From NCBI GenBank assembly GCA_002491905.1, contig DKWV01000001.1:1-64000 (forward strand): a stretch of DNA of 64,000 bases, read 5' to 3'. This document shows positions 42,470-52,062 of this stretch, one piece after another (positions within the stretch are counted from its first letter, which is position 1; each line of letters starts with the position of its first letter). The notes beneath the pieces are model-generated. The model saw nothing but the letters and a program-made list of their open reading frames with translations. It was not told the origin of the DNA and made no database searches. Origin of the DNA: Lachnospiraceae bacterium UBA7143 (lineage in GTDB: Bacteria > Bacillota > Clostridia > Lachnospirales > Lachnospiraceae). The position numbers and the translations under genes are program-made.

Positions 42470-43939
42470 TTACAGCATCTTCTTCATTTCATCCGCCACA
42501 AACTGCACCTTCGTGCCCACAATCACCTGCACCGCAGTCTTGCTGGGTCTCATAACACCGGCCACGCCCGCAGATTTGATCTTCTTTTCATCTACAAGTG
42601 TATAATCGTTGATCTCCAGGCGGAGTCTTGTGATACAGTTGTCAAGGGACTTCACATTGCCTTTGCCGCCGAGGCCTTCCAGAATGATGGAAGCCACTTC
42701 TGTGAAGTCACTGTTAGCGAGAACGGCCTTCTTCTCTGCCTCCACATCATCGTCCTCCCTGCCGGGTGTCTTTAAGTCAAACTTCACGATGGCAAAACGG
42801 AACACCAGGTAGAATACCGCAAACGCCGCGATGCCGAGCGGAATAATCAGCCAGGTATTCTGTGCAGCCGGTAAGGATGCCGAGAACAGAAGGTCGGTCG
42901 CACCTGCCGAGAAGCTGAAACCTGCACGGAAACCGAGCAGTACGGTAATTACCGTAAAGATTCCGTAAAGCAGTGCGTAAATCAGATACAGAGCCGGTGC
43001 AAGGAACATGAAACCAAACTCAAAAGGCTCCGTAACGCCGCAGACAAAGGAGCAGATAGCCGCTGAAGCCACAAGGCCGATCGCCACTTTCTTCTTGTTG
43101 CTCTTCGCCGTGTGAACCATAGCCAGCGCCGCACCCGGGATACCGAACATCATGCAGGGGAAGAATCCCGACATGTACATACCAAGGCTCCAGGATACAT
43201 CCGCGCTGGTCTCGCCCGCCCAGAAGTGGGACAGATCACCGAGTCCAATCGTATCAAACCAGAACACGTTATTCAACGCATGGTGCAGACCCGTGGGGAT
43301 CAGCAGACGGTTCAGGAATGCATAGATACCTGCGCCTACCGCGCCCATGCCGACAATACCCTGACCTACCGCAATCAGTGCGCCGAATACGATGGGCCAT
43401 ACAAACAGCAGAATAGCCGATGCCAAAATCGATACCACACCCGATATAATAGCTACACAACGCTTGCCGCTGAAGAAGGAAAGCCAATCCGGCAGTTTCG
43501 TGGATTTAAATTTGTTGTAGCAGCTCGCTCCGATGATACCTGCCAGAATACCGATAAACGGATTCGCAATTTTCCCGAATGCAAGGGACTTGTTCACATC
43601 GTCCGCGATGGAGGGTATGATCGCCGTAACCGTGCCGACAGCCAGCAGATTGGTCATCATCAGCCAGGATGCCAGTGCCGCGAGACCTGCTGTTCCGTCA
43701 TGATCGTCCGCCATACCTACACCTACACCGATAACAAACAGAATCGCCATATTGTCGATCAGGGCGCCGCCCGCCTTCACCAGGAAAAATCCCAGCAGGT
43801 TCAAAAAGCCGTGCATCTCACCGCCCTGCATCGTCGACGGGCACAGCGCATATCCGATTCCCATCAGAATACCGCAGATCGGCAGACACGCTACCGGCAG
43901 CATCAGGGATTTCCCCAGTTTCTGTAAATATTTCATCAT
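42470..43939 (-). CDS. PTS EIIBC component, N-acetylglucosamine/glucose family
   Basis: 489 residues. EIIC membrane domain (about 1-385) with LLIPTGLHHALNNVFWFDTIG and GVTEPFEFGFMFLAP, then EIIB (about 410-489) with the phospho-cysteine in LDNCITRLRLEI. The GlcNAc subclass (NagE-like) fits best, by the HHALNN/GVTEPFEF region. It takes up sugar while phosphorylating it. It is the last gene of EIIA-EI-HPr-EIIBC. GlcNAc released by the GH20 enzyme is a plausible substrate. Confidence 0.9.
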   Translation of the reverse strand: MMKYLQKLGKSLMLPVACLPICGILMGIGYALCPSTMQGGEMHGFLNLLGFFLVKAGGALIDNMAILFVIGVGVGMADDHDGTAGLAALASWLMMTNLLAVGTVTAIIPSIADDVNKSLAFGKIANPFIGILAGIIGASCYNKFKSTKLPDWLSFFSGKRCVAIISGVVSILASAILLFVWPIVFGALIAVGQGIVGMGAVGAGIYAFLNRLLIPTGLHHALNNVFWFDTIGLGDLSHFWAGETSADVSWSLGMYMSGFFPCMMFGIPGAALAMVHTAKSNKKKVAIGLVASAAICSFVCGVTEPFEFGFMFLAPALYLIYALLYGIFTVITVLLGFRAGFSFSAGATDLLFSASLPAAQNTWLIIPLGIAAFAVFYLVFRFAIVKFDLKTPGREDDDVEAEKKAVLANSDFTEVASIILEGLGGKGNVKSLDNCITRLRLEINDYTLVDEKKIKSAGVAGVMRPSKTAVQVIVGTKVQFVADEMKKML

Positions 43940-43960
43940 AAATACTACCTCCCTCTCTTT

Positions 43961-44218
43961 TTATAAATTTTCTTCAAAGAACTTTGCAAGCGCCTCCTGT
44001 GCGGCCTCCTCATCCTCGCCCTCAATCCGGCAGATAACCTCCGCACCCTGCTTGATTCCGAGTCCCATCAGCATAATCAGTTTCTTTGCCTCAGCGCTCT
44101 TCCCCCCGGACTCAACCGTAATCCTGCTGGTAAACTCGCCCGCCTTCTTTACCAGCAGTCCCGCAGGTCTGGCGTGCAGCCCCACTGGATCTTTGATTAC
44201 ATAAGAAAATTCCCTCAT
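43961..44218 (-). CDS. ptsH: HPr phosphocarrier protein lacking Ser46
   Basis: 85 residues. The active histidine is in PVGLHARPAGLLV (His15). In the regulatory loop the sequence is AEAKKLIMLMGLGIKQGAE, where classical Firmicute HPr has a serine (LKSIMGVMSLGI); lysine occupies the Ser46 position. It can thus pass phosphate from EI to EIIA but should not be a substrate of HPr kinase. It is encoded 25 bases after the EI gene. Confidence 0.93.
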   Translation of the reverse strand: MREFSYVIKDPVGLHARPAGLLVKKAGEFTSRITVESGGKSAEAKKLIMLMGLGIKQGAEVICRIEGEDEEAAQEALAKFFEENL

Positions 44219-44243
44219 TTCCTACCTCCTCCCTCCTTGTATG

Positions 44244-45860
44244 TTATGGCAGTGCCCTCACCGCACCGCGTACCTTGAGTACGGCGGAAGCGGCGACGCT
44301 CAGCTCATCCACACCAATCTTCAAAAACCACTCTGTAAGCGCCGTATCAGCGCCCAGTTCTCCGCAGATTCCCACCCAGATTCCTGCCTCGTGCGCGTTT
44401 TTCACCGTCATCTCGATCAGCCGGAGCAGCGCTTCGTGATGGGTATCACAGATTCCCTCCAACTTCTGGTTCTGCCGGTCTACCGCCAGCGTATACTGTG
44501 TGAGATCGTTGGTCCCGATACTGAAAAAGTCCACTTCCTTCGCCAGTTTATCAGAAATCACGGCAGCCGCCGGGGTCTCAATCATGATACCAAGTTCCGC
44601 ATCCCCCACAGGCTTACCCTCACTCACCAGATCCTTCCTCACCATATCCACGATCTGCTTAATCCGCTCTACTTCCTCTACAGATATAATCATGGGAAAC
44701 ATAATAGCAAGCTTTCCGTGGGCGGCCGCACGGTAGAGCGCCCGAAGCTGCGTGATAAATATCTCCTCCCGGTCCAGGCAGATACGGATCGCCCGGTAGC
44801 CGAGCGCCGGATTCTCCTCCGGCTCCAGTCCGAAATAATCCACCTTCTTATCCGCCCCGATATCCATTGTGCGGATCACGACCTTTTTCCCTTCCATCTT
44901 CTCAAGGACAGCCTTATAGCTCTCATACTGTTCCTCCTCCGACGGGAAAGTATCTCTGCCCAGATAGAGGAACTCGCTTCTGAAAAGACCGATTCCTCCG
45001 GCGTCCGCCGCGCAGGCCGCATCCGCGTCCTCCACATTCCCGATATTGGCAAAAATGTCTATCCGCTTCCCGCTCTTTGTGACATTGTCCTGCCCTTTCA
45101 GCTTCTCAAGGGCTTCCAGATCCGCCACCCACTGGTTTTTCCGCACCACCATGCGGGACAGCTCACCGTCCTCCGGCTCCACCAGAAAGACGCCCTCAAA
45201 CCCGTCCACCACGCAGCTCTTTCCGTGCAGTTCATCCGCGAGGGGTATGTCTACCCCCACCAGCGCGGGCAGATTCATGCTTCTTGCCAGAATCGCCGTG
45301 TGGGAATTGGCCGAGCCTTTCACCGTCACAAATCCCAGAATCTTACTCTTGTCAAGCTTCACCGTCTCGCTGGGCGTCAGGTCCTCCGCCAGCAGAACCA
45401 CCGGCTCATCCGAACAGATATCCTCCTCCGGCAGATCCAGCAGAATACGGATCACTCTCTGGGAGATATCCCGGATATCCGCCGCCCTTCCTCTCATATA
45501 CTCGTCATCCATAGCCGCAAACAACTCCGCGAACTGTGTTCCCGCCCGGTCTACCGCGTACACCGCATTAAATCCGCTCTCAATTTCCCCTGCGGCGGCA
45601 TCCAGATAGTCCTCATCCTCCAGAAGCATCCTGTGTATGTCAAAGATGGCGGCATGGTCCTCTCCCACATTGCGCATAGCGTCTTCGTAGAGCCTCGTAA
45701 GCTGTTCCTTCGCCCGTTCCACGGCAGCCAGAAGACATTCCTTCTCTGCAGCCGGGTCCGAAACCTTCTGGTCCGTCACCTGATAATCCCGCTTTTTATA
45801 AAGGAATATCCTGCCTATGGCAATTCCCTTCATCACGCTTTTTCCGATATATCTTTCCAT
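44244..45860 (-). CDS. ptsI: PTS enzyme I
   Basis: 538 residues. The swivelling phosphohistidine domain has GSANSHTAILARS, and the PEP-binding barrel has GIGLFRSEFLYL, FPMIISVEEV and the catalytic GICGELGAD region. It takes phosphate from PEP and gives it to HPr. It is somewhat shorter than the usual 570 residues, mainly by a trimmed C terminus. It lies 22 bases after the EIIA gene. Confidence 0.96.
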   Translation of the reverse strand: MERYIGKSVMKGIAIGRIFLYKKRDYQVTDQKVSDPAAEKECLLAAVERAKEQLTRLYEDAMRNVGEDHAAIFDIHRMLLEDEDYLDAAAGEIESGFNAVYAVDRAGTQFAELFAAMDDEYMRGRAADIRDISQRVIRILLDLPEEDICSDEPVVLLAEDLTPSETVKLDKSKILGFVTVKGSANSHTAILARSMNLPALVGVDIPLADELHGKSCVVDGFEGVFLVEPEDGELSRMVVRKNQWVADLEALEKLKGQDNVTKSGKRIDIFANIGNVEDADAACAADAGGIGLFRSEFLYLGRDTFPSEEEQYESYKAVLEKMEGKKVVIRTMDIGADKKVDYFGLEPEENPALGYRAIRICLDREEIFITQLRALYRAAAHGKLAIMFPMIISVEEVERIKQIVDMVRKDLVSEGKPVGDAELGIMIETPAAAVISDKLAKEVDFFSIGTNDLTQYTLAVDRQNQKLEGICDTHHEALLRLIEMTVKNAHEAGIWVGICGELGADTALTEWFLKIGVDELSVAASAVLKVRGAVRALP

Positions 45861-45882
45861 CCAAACCTCCCCAAAGCTGAAG

Positions 45883-46383
45883 TCACTCTCTTCTTTTTAT
45901 GATATTTATAATAACATCCTCAACCGTCACATTACCGCCCCTTGCCATCTCGATCTCCGAAAACTCTTCCGTATTGCAGATAACAACAGGTGTGATGATG
46001 TCAAATCCCTCGGCTTTGATCTGCTCCAGATCAGCTTCCAGAAGCAGGTCGCCCTTTTTCACCTGCTGTCCCTCCTCCACATGAACGGTAAAATGTTTCC
46101 CGTTCAGCTTCACGGTATCCAGACCGACATGTAAAAGTACCTCCACCCCGTCCGCGGAAGTGAGCGCCACCGCGTGCCCGGTAGGAAAAACCGTAGTCAG
46201 CGTCCCGTCCATCGGTGAAAAGAACTGATTGCCGGAAGGAATGACAGCCGCCCCCTGCCCCAAAATCTCCTCCGCAAAGGTAGGATCACTTACCTCACTG
46301 AGCGGAACAAGCTTTCCCTCCACCGGCGCAAAAATCTGTATTTTCCCTTCCTTTTTCCCGAAGATATTTTTCATAAATCCCAT
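45883..46383 (-). CDS. PTS EIIA, glucose type (Crr-like)
   Basis: 166 residues. Both active histidines are present: FPTGHAVAL and LLHVGLDTV. The fold is the glucose-family EIIA beta sandwich. It is free-standing and starts the operon, completing a full four-protein phosphorelay with the EIIBC. The start at ATG 46374 (MKNIFG) is an alternative. Confidence 0.93.
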   Translation of the reverse strand: MGFMKNIFGKKEGKIQIFAPVEGKLVPLSEVSDPTFAEEILGQGAAVIPSGNQFFSPMDGTLTTVFPTGHAVALTSADGVEVLLHVGLDTVKLNGKHFTVHVEEGQQVKKGDLLLEADLEQIKAEGFDIITPVVICNTEEFSEIEMARGGNVTVEDVIINIIKRRE

Positions 46384-46818
46384 ACCATGCTCTCCTTTCT
46401 GTCAATCCACCAGGGAAGAGGCGTCCTGTGTTCTTCTTAATAATTGTACGCCGCCATCTTCCGTAATATATACGCGCAAGCCCATCTTTTTTCACAGATT
46501 TATCAATTTTTGCACTAAATTTTTCTATTACTATAGCATTTTTAACAATTCGTGTCAACTGGAACAGAATATTTGTTGTCATTTTTGCTTTTATTTTTTT
46601 AAATTTTTTGTTGCATTTTTATGCATTTTATATACATAACGCGAATTATGACGTATTTAAAAGGTCTGCGTGCTGAAATTACGGAAAAAAACTGAAAATA
46701 TTTTTCCCCAAACCCTTTACAAATCAGTTCAAAAGACGAAATAATAGATATAGGGAAGATCGGAAACAAATATATATATGACACGGATGTCGGAATATAT
46801 GACAAGGAGGGCTACGGC
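46384..46818. other. Divergent intergenic region, PTS operon / FliD-like gene
   Basis: It holds the PTS promoter and a 150-base leader on the minus strand and a very AT-rich stretch (46560-46700). No antiterminator-type RNA motif was recognised. No convincing plus-strand promoter could be fixed. Confidence 0.4.
46530..46558 (-). promoter_or_regulatory. Promoter of the PTS operon
   Basis: TTGACA (46553-46558), 17-base spacer, TATAGT (46530-46535) on the minus strand. Confidence 0.75.
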
Positions 46819-48063
46819 ATGGGAATCAATTTAAACGGTTTAAACTCGGGAATGGCAGATACTTACTCTACGCTGCTTGGCGGCATAAGCGGCGGCGATG
46901 ATGCCGGTGGGATGAGTTCCCTTCTCGGCGATTATGCATCAATCAAGAACGGCAGTTACGGCAAGATGCTGAAATCCTACTATGCGAAACTGGAAAAGCA
47001 GGAGGCTGAGGAGTCCGGGAATACCAGTCAGAAAAAGGGTGGGAAAGTCAAGGACAGCACGTCCGCATCCGCGGCGGCGTCCCTTTACAAGTCCGCCTCC
47101 ACGCTCACCTCTCTGAACTATGACGATCGCAGCGAGGAGAATATTGACAAGATCACCGACTCTGTCTCTTCTTTTATCAAGGATTACAACAGCCTGATGA
47201 AGAGCGCGGCCAAGAGTGAGAACTCCGCTGTCCAGAGGCAGGCGGATTCCTTGTACAATTCCTACTATACAAATTACAAACTTTTTTCCAAGGTCGGTAT
47301 CACCATGAACTCCGACAGGACGCTGTCATTCGACGAGGATTCCATGAAGAAAGCCCTCGCCGATACGGAGCACGCAAACGGCGCTACGGTGAAAACTCTC
47401 TTTAGCGGCATTGGTTCCTTCGCAGACAAAGCCGCCAACAAGGCAAGCCAGATTTACAGGGCTGCCGGTGACGGCGAGGCAGTTACATCCTCCAGGGCAA
47501 AATATGCCGGCGTGGGCAGTTCTTCTTCGACAGGCGCTTCAGGCACATCCTCCACGAAGGATAAGGATAAAAGCAAGACCGTGACGGACGCTTCCACGGC
47601 TGCTGCCGCGAACTCGCTCTACAAGTCCATCGAGAATCTGGGCGCACTGGATATCACGAACGACAACAGGGACAACGTCTATAAAGCGTTCTCCTCCCTC
47701 GTGAAAAACTATAACGAACTGATCAAAAACACCGACAAAAGTGCGAACAGCAACGTTGTCAGCCAGGCTTCCTATCTCAAGAGCCTCGTGAACAACAATA
47801 AGAGCGCTTTCTCCAAAATGGGCGTTACCGTAAACTCCGACAAGTCCCTTTCCATCGACGAGGAGAAATTTAAGGATGCGGATATGAGCGGCGTCAAGAA
47901 CCTGTTCGGCGGCGCATACTCCTTTGCTGAGAAGATGACCGACCGTGTGAACAGTATTTACCGCTACGCTACCCAGGGTGAGGCCCTGACAAGGAAAACC
48001 TATGACAACAACGGCGGCGTAAATGTACCGACCACGGAATCCATTCTGGATACGATTGTATAA
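46819..48063 (+). CDS. Protein with two tandem FliD C-terminal-like repeats
   Basis: 414 residues, AAGGAGGG before the ATG. Two homologous units of about 130 residues (about 80-215 and 258-395) share FIKDYNSLMK / LVKNYNELIK, GITMNSDRTLSFDED / GVTVNSDKSLSIDEE and VKTLFSG..SFADK / VKNLFGG..SFAEK, the pattern of the FliD (hook-associated protein 2) C-terminal domain. A Ser/Thr-rich linker with a KDKDK stretch joins them. No signal peptide and no flagellar genes are nearby. The function is unknown. Confidence 0.8.
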   Translation: MGINLNGLNSGMADTYSTLLGGISGGDDAGGMSSLLGDYASIKNGSYGKMLKSYYAKLEKQEAEESGNTSQKKGGKVKDSTSASAAASLYKSASTLTSLNYDDRSEENIDKITDSVSSFIKDYNSLMKSAAKSENSAVQRQADSLYNSYYTNYKLFSKVGITMNSDRTLSFDEDSMKKALADTEHANGATVKTLFSGIGSFADKAANKASQIYRAAGDGEAVTSSRAKYAGVGSSSSTGASGTSSTKDKDKSKTVTDASTAAAANSLYKSIENLGALDITNDNRDNVYKAFSSLVKNYNELIKNTDKSANSNVVSQASYLKSLVNNNKSAFSKMGVTVNSDKSLSIDEEKFKDADMSGVKNLFGGAYSFAEKMTDRVNSIYRYATQGEALTRKTYDNNGGVNVPTTESILDTIV

Positions 48064-48092
48064 CAAATCGAACGCCCACGCGCTCAGAAATC

Positions 48093-48129
48093 AAAAAAGG
48101 CGGAACCGAATGACCGGCTCCGCCTTTTT
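48093..48129. terminator. Bidirectional terminator
   Basis: AGGCGGA/TCCGCCT stem with A-run on the left and T-run on the right. It serves the FliD-like gene and the convergent isomerase operon. Confidence 0.8.
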
Positions 48130-48142
48130 GTTTTCTTTCATT

Positions 48143-49627
48143 TTATGCGAAAGGATTTTCTGTCGGATAAGGCAGGCTCTTCGGCTGATTGTAGCCGATC
48201 TCGCTCACATCCACGCCGATATACTTAAATACCTCAAACAGCGCCTTGCCGAAGTGGCCGAAAGCAACCGCGCCGTGGTGCGGATAATTCTTCTCGATCA
48301 GCACATGGCGGTAGAATCTGCCCATCTCCGGGATAGCGAAAACACCGATACCGCCGAAGGATCTGGTCGCCACAGGAAGAACCTCGCCCTCCGCCACATA
48401 TGCGCGCAGGATGTTGTCCGCTGTGCTCTGCAGACGGTAGAAGGTGATGTTGCCGGGAACGATATCGCCCTCAAGCGTACCCTGTGTCACTTCCTCAGGC
48501 AGGGATCTCGCCATAATCATCTGATACTCCATGCTGCACTTTGACAGCTTCTTGGAGCAGGTATTGCCGCAGTGGAATCCCATAAATGTATCGGTATACT
48601 TGTAGTCGAACTTGCCCTCGATGGACTCCTTGTACATATCCTTCGGAACGGAGTTGTTGATGTCGAGCAGGGTTACGATATCGTCGCTTACCGCCTCGCC
48701 GATGAACTCGCTCAGGCAGCCGTAAATATCAACCTCGCAGGATACCGGAATGCCTCTGCCGGTCAGACGGCTGTTCACATAGCAGGGAACAAAGCCGAAC
48801 TGGGTCTGGAATGCAGGCCAGCATTTTCCCGCGATTGCCACATACTCGCGATACCCTTTATGCTCCTCGATCCAGTCAAGCAGGGTCAGCTCGTACTGCG
48901 CAAGCTTCGGCAGGATGGTCGGCTTGTTGTTGCCGCCGCCAAGCTCCGCTTCCATATCCTTCACCACATCCGCAATACGGGGGTCGCCTTCATGCTTATT
49001 GTAAGCTTCAAACAGATCCAGCTCGGAGTTCTCCTCAATCTCCACGCCAAGGTTGTAAAGCTGCTTGATAGGCGCGTTGCAGGCAAGGAAGTTGAGCGGT
49101 CTGGGACCAAAGGATATGATCTTTAAGCTGGAAAGCGCCGCAACCGCACGCGCGATCGGCACGAACTCGTGGATCATGTCCGCGCAGTCCTCGGCATCGC
49201 CCACGGGATACTCGGGGATATAAGCCTTTACGTTTCTGAGTTTTAAGTTGTAGCTGGCATTGAGCATACCGCAGTACGCATCGCCGCGGCCCTGAATCAG
49301 GTCATTCTGGGATTCCTCTGCCGCAGCAACGAACATCTTGGGACCCTCGAAATGTTTCGCCAGCAGCGTCTCGGAAATCTCCGGGCCAAAGTTGCCAAGG
49401 TATACGCAGAGTGCGTTACAGCCGTTGTCCTTGATATCCTTCAGAGCGTTCACCATGTCGATCTCGCTCTCGATGATGCAGACAGGGCACTCATAGATAT
49501 CGGCCGCGTCATACTTCTTCGCGTAAGCCTCCACCAGGGCCTTTCTTCTGTTGATTGCCAGAGATGACGGGAAACAGTCACGGCTCACCGCCACGATACC
49601 AATTTTTACCTTCGGTAAATTGTTCAT
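48143..49627 (-). CDS. L-fucose/L-arabinose isomerase family protein
   Basis: 494 residues. Rossmann-like N domain starting KIGIVAVSRDCFPSSLA; the middle has MVNALKDIKDNGCNALCVYLGNFGPE; C-terminal metal-site candidates are in SCEVDIYGCLSEF and HCGNTC. The family interconverts aldose and ketose sugars. It is the last gene of xylulokinase-DUF4867-isomerase, so it probably feeds a ketose to the kinase. The exact sugar cannot be read from the sequence. Confidence 0.85.
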   Translation of the reverse strand: MNNLPKVKIGIVAVSRDCFPSSLAINRRKALVEAYAKKYDAADIYECPVCIIESEIDMVNALKDIKDNGCNALCVYLGNFGPEISETLLAKHFEGPKMFVAAAEESQNDLIQGRGDAYCGMLNASYNLKLRNVKAYIPEYPVGDAEDCADMIHEFVPIARAVAALSSLKIISFGPRPLNFLACNAPIKQLYNLGVEIEENSELDLFEAYNKHEGDPRIADVVKDMEAELGGGNNKPTILPKLAQYELTLLDWIEEHKGYREYVAIAGKCWPAFQTQFGFVPCYVNSRLTGRGIPVSCEVDIYGCLSEFIGEAVSDDIVTLLDINNSVPKDMYKESIEGKFDYKYTDTFMGFHCGNTCSKKLSKCSMEYQMIMARSLPEEVTQGTLEGDIVPGNITFYRLQSTADNILRAYVAEGEVLPVATRSFGGIGVFAIPEMGRFYRHVLIEKNYPHHGAVAFGHFGKALFEVFKYIGVDVSEIGYNQPKSLPYPTENPFA

Positions 49628-49677
49628 ATTTTATACCCTCCTTTAACCGGGTTGACCGGTATTTTATTCATCATCGC

Positions 49678-50301
49678 TTATTCTCTGATATCCAGATTCT
49701 TTCCCACAAGTCCGATGTGCGCGCCCGCGTCAAGACCGCCCTCCGCATGACCGATCAGCCATTTGTTCTGCGCAGTAATCAGGGAATCCTCCCAGCCCTC
49801 ATGGGACTCCTTCAAAGGATAGTTTGTCCCCGCCGGGAGCACGATGCCCACCTTGAAGCCGCCCTCGTTTGCGCTGCAGGGCGCATAGTGAAGGGTGGTC
49901 GCGTAAATCTCCACCGCCGTACCCGCCTCCACCAGAAAAGCCTCCATCTTCGCGGTCTCATACTTGAAATCGTCGGTGATATCCTGCTGCATTCCCACAA
50001 TCAGCACCGCGTCCGTAGCCGCCACATTAATCTCCGAGCTCCTGTGGTACTCAACAGCGTTTAGCTTATAATTGTGGCCGTTGCAGTAGCCCACCTCAAT
50101 CGGCAGCTCGCCGTAGGTTCTCCTCTGTAACGCCTTCGCGGCCGCTGTCTCCTCCAGCGCCCTAATGGAAGGCTCGTAAGCCACCCCGTCCGGCAACGGT
50201 GTCTCCTTCCTGATCGCCTCCACCAGATCCGTGAAGTCGATCCCCTCCACGACCCGTCCATACTTGCGAAATGACGGATCTGTCACTTTTTTAATCTCCA
50301 T
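49678..50301 (-). CDS. DUF4867 family protein (cupin-like)
   Basis: 207 residues. The pattern EVGYCNGHNYKLNAVEYHRSSEINVA, then AVEIYATTLHYAPC, with conserved His and Glu looks like a metal-binding double-stranded beta-helix. DUF4867 is recurrently encoded beside sugar isomerases and xylulokinase, as here; a role as mutarotase, lyxose-isomerase-like enzyme or accessory metal enzyme is plausible but unproven. It lies 50 bases before the isomerase gene. Confidence 0.82.
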   Translation of the reverse strand: MEIKKVTDPSFRKYGRVVEGIDFTDLVEAIRKETPLPDGVAYEPSIRALEETAAAKALQRRTYGELPIEVGYCNGHNYKLNAVEYHRSSEINVAATDAVLIVGMQQDITDDFKYETAKMEAFLVEAGTAVEIYATTLHYAPCSANEGGFKVGIVLPAGTNYPLKESHEGWEDSLITAQNKWLIGHAEGGLDAGAHIGLVGKNLDIRE

Positions 50302-50320
50302 ATTCTCTCTCCCTTCAGCA

Positions 50321-51799
50321 TTATTTCTTCAATTTCCCAAACAGCTCCTTACAGGTCGGATAAATCTGCTTAAACTGCTCATATCTCTTCTCATATTTCT
50401 CCACCAGAGCGGGTTCCGGCTCCACCGTGTCCACAATCTTCACAATCTTTGCCGCCGCTTCCTCTACGCTCCCGTACTCACCGCAGGCAACCGCCGCCAG
50501 CATCGCACCACCCATTGCGGGGCCTTCCTCGCTCTCGATCACATCCACCTTCAGGTTCATGATGTTGGCGATCATCCTTTTCCACAGAGGGCTCTTTGCG
50601 CCGCCGCCGCAGATCTTCGTGCGCTCGATATGAATACCGAGGGACTTCGCCACTTCCAGGGAATCCCTCAGGGCAAACGCCACGCCCTCCAGCACCGCCT
50701 GGGTCATATCCGCCCTTGTGGTGTCCATAGTCATGCCGATAAAAGTGCCTCTCGCGTCGGGATCGTTGTGCGGAGAACGCTCTCCCATCAGATAGGGCAG
50801 GAAATACACATGGTTTTCTCCCAGCTTATCGTCAGTGATGGCCTTCTGCTCGTCCGCGTACTTCTCCGTGCCGATAATGTCGTCCATCCACCACTTATTG
50901 CAGGATGCCGCGCTGAGCATACAGCCCATCAGGTGGTAGTGCCCGTCCGCGTGGGCAAAGGCGTGAAGCGCGTTGAATTTGTCCACGCCGAACTTATCGG
51001 AAGAAATGAATATCGTACCGCTGGTTCCGAGGGAAATATTGCACATGCCGTCTCCCACAGTCCCAGTGCCTACAGCCGCAGCCGCGTTGTCACCGCCGCC
51101 CGCCGCAACTTTCACGCTTTCGGGAATGCCCAGTTCCTTCGCAATCTCCGGCAGCACCGTGCCCACCGTCTCATAGCTCTCGTAAATCTTCGCGAGCTGC
51201 TCTTCCTTCACCCCGCAGATCTCACACATTTCCGAAGACCAATTGCGGTTCTTCACATCGAACAGGAGCATGCCGGAAGCGTCGGAAACGTCCGTGCAGT
51301 GCACCCCCGTCAACTTGTATGCGATGTAGTCCTTGGGAAGCATGATCTTCTTAATCCTGGCGAAGTTTTCCGGCTCCTTGTTCTTCACCCAGAGTATCTT
51401 CGGCGCGGTAAACCCGGTGAAGGAAATATTTGCCGTATATTCGGACAGTTTATCCTTCCCAATCACATTGTTTAAGTAGTCACATTCCTCCGTGGTTCTT
51501 CCGTCATTCCAGAGAATCGCAGGCCGGATCACCTGATCGTTCTCGTCCAGGATGACAAGCCCGTGCATCTGTCCGCCAAAGCTGATCCCCGCAATCTGGC
51601 TCCTGTCCGCGTCAGCAATCAATTCCTTAATCCCCGCAATGCTCTGCTCGTACCAGTCCTCCGGCTTCTGTTCCGACCATCCCGGATGCGGGAAATACAG
51701 CGGATACTCCTTCGATACGATATTTACGATCTTTCCGCTTCCCTCCATCAAAAGAAGCTTCACCGCACTGGTTCCCAAATCCACCCCAATATACAGCAT
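50321..51799 (-). CDS. xylB: Xylulokinase family sugar kinase
   Basis: 492 residues, FGGY kinase. Phosphate loop IGVDLGTSAVKLLLMEG at the start, the SGTIFISS adenosine region and GGGAKSPLWKRMIANIMN near the end. It phosphorylates a ketopentose at the expense of ATP, D-xylulose being most likely. GGAGGGG before the ATG. It is the first gene of the operon, divergent from the LacI regulator. Confidence 0.92.
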   Translation of the reverse strand: MLYIGVDLGTSAVKLLLMEGSGKIVNIVSKEYPLYFPHPGWSEQKPEDWYEQSIAGIKELIADADRSQIAGISFGGQMHGLVILDENDQVIRPAILWNDGRTTEECDYLNNVIGKDKLSEYTANISFTGFTAPKILWVKNKEPENFARIKKIMLPKDYIAYKLTGVHCTDVSDASGMLLFDVKNRNWSSEMCEICGVKEEQLAKIYESYETVGTVLPEIAKELGIPESVKVAAGGGDNAAAAVGTGTVGDGMCNISLGTSGTIFISSDKFGVDKFNALHAFAHADGHYHLMGCMLSAASCNKWWMDDIIGTEKYADEQKAITDDKLGENHVYFLPYLMGERSPHNDPDARGTFIGMTMDTTRADMTQAVLEGVAFALRDSLEVAKSLGIHIERTKICGGGAKSPLWKRMIANIMNLKVDVIESEEGPAMGGAMLAAVACGEYGSVEEAAAKIVKIVDTVEPEPALVEKYEKRYEQFKQIYPTCKELFGKLKK

Positions 51800-51861
51800 G
51801 TTACCCCTCCAATTCTTTCTTCCTGAAATTTTCCGTGCCCGTGCACGATCCTTCTGTTTCC

Positions 51862-51890
51862 ATAATAAGCCGTCCCACTGATAAAAGCAA
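51862..51890 (-). promoter_or_regulatory. Candidate promoter of the xylB operon
   Basis: TTGCTT (51885-51890), 17-base spacer, TATTAT (51862-51867) on the minus strand, 63 bases before the ATG. Confidence 0.45.
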
Positions 51891-52062
51891 TACCGTATAT
51901 TTTTTTCGTAACTTTACACAAAATGCAGCGGAACACATTGTCTATTTCCACTTGATATGCTACTCTAAAACCAATCGGGCTTCGCCCGGATGCGATATCC
52001 GCTTCGTGGCCACGCACCCGGAACTTAGCAGAAAACAACACCAGAGAAAGGGAAATCCCGTC

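Noticed and set aside
44241..45902. 553-codon plus-strand frame
   Set aside because: Complete shadow of ptsI.
51800..52062. LacI operator in the xylB divergent region
   Set aside because: An imperfect palindrome around 51917-51940 exists, but its symmetry is too poor to call.
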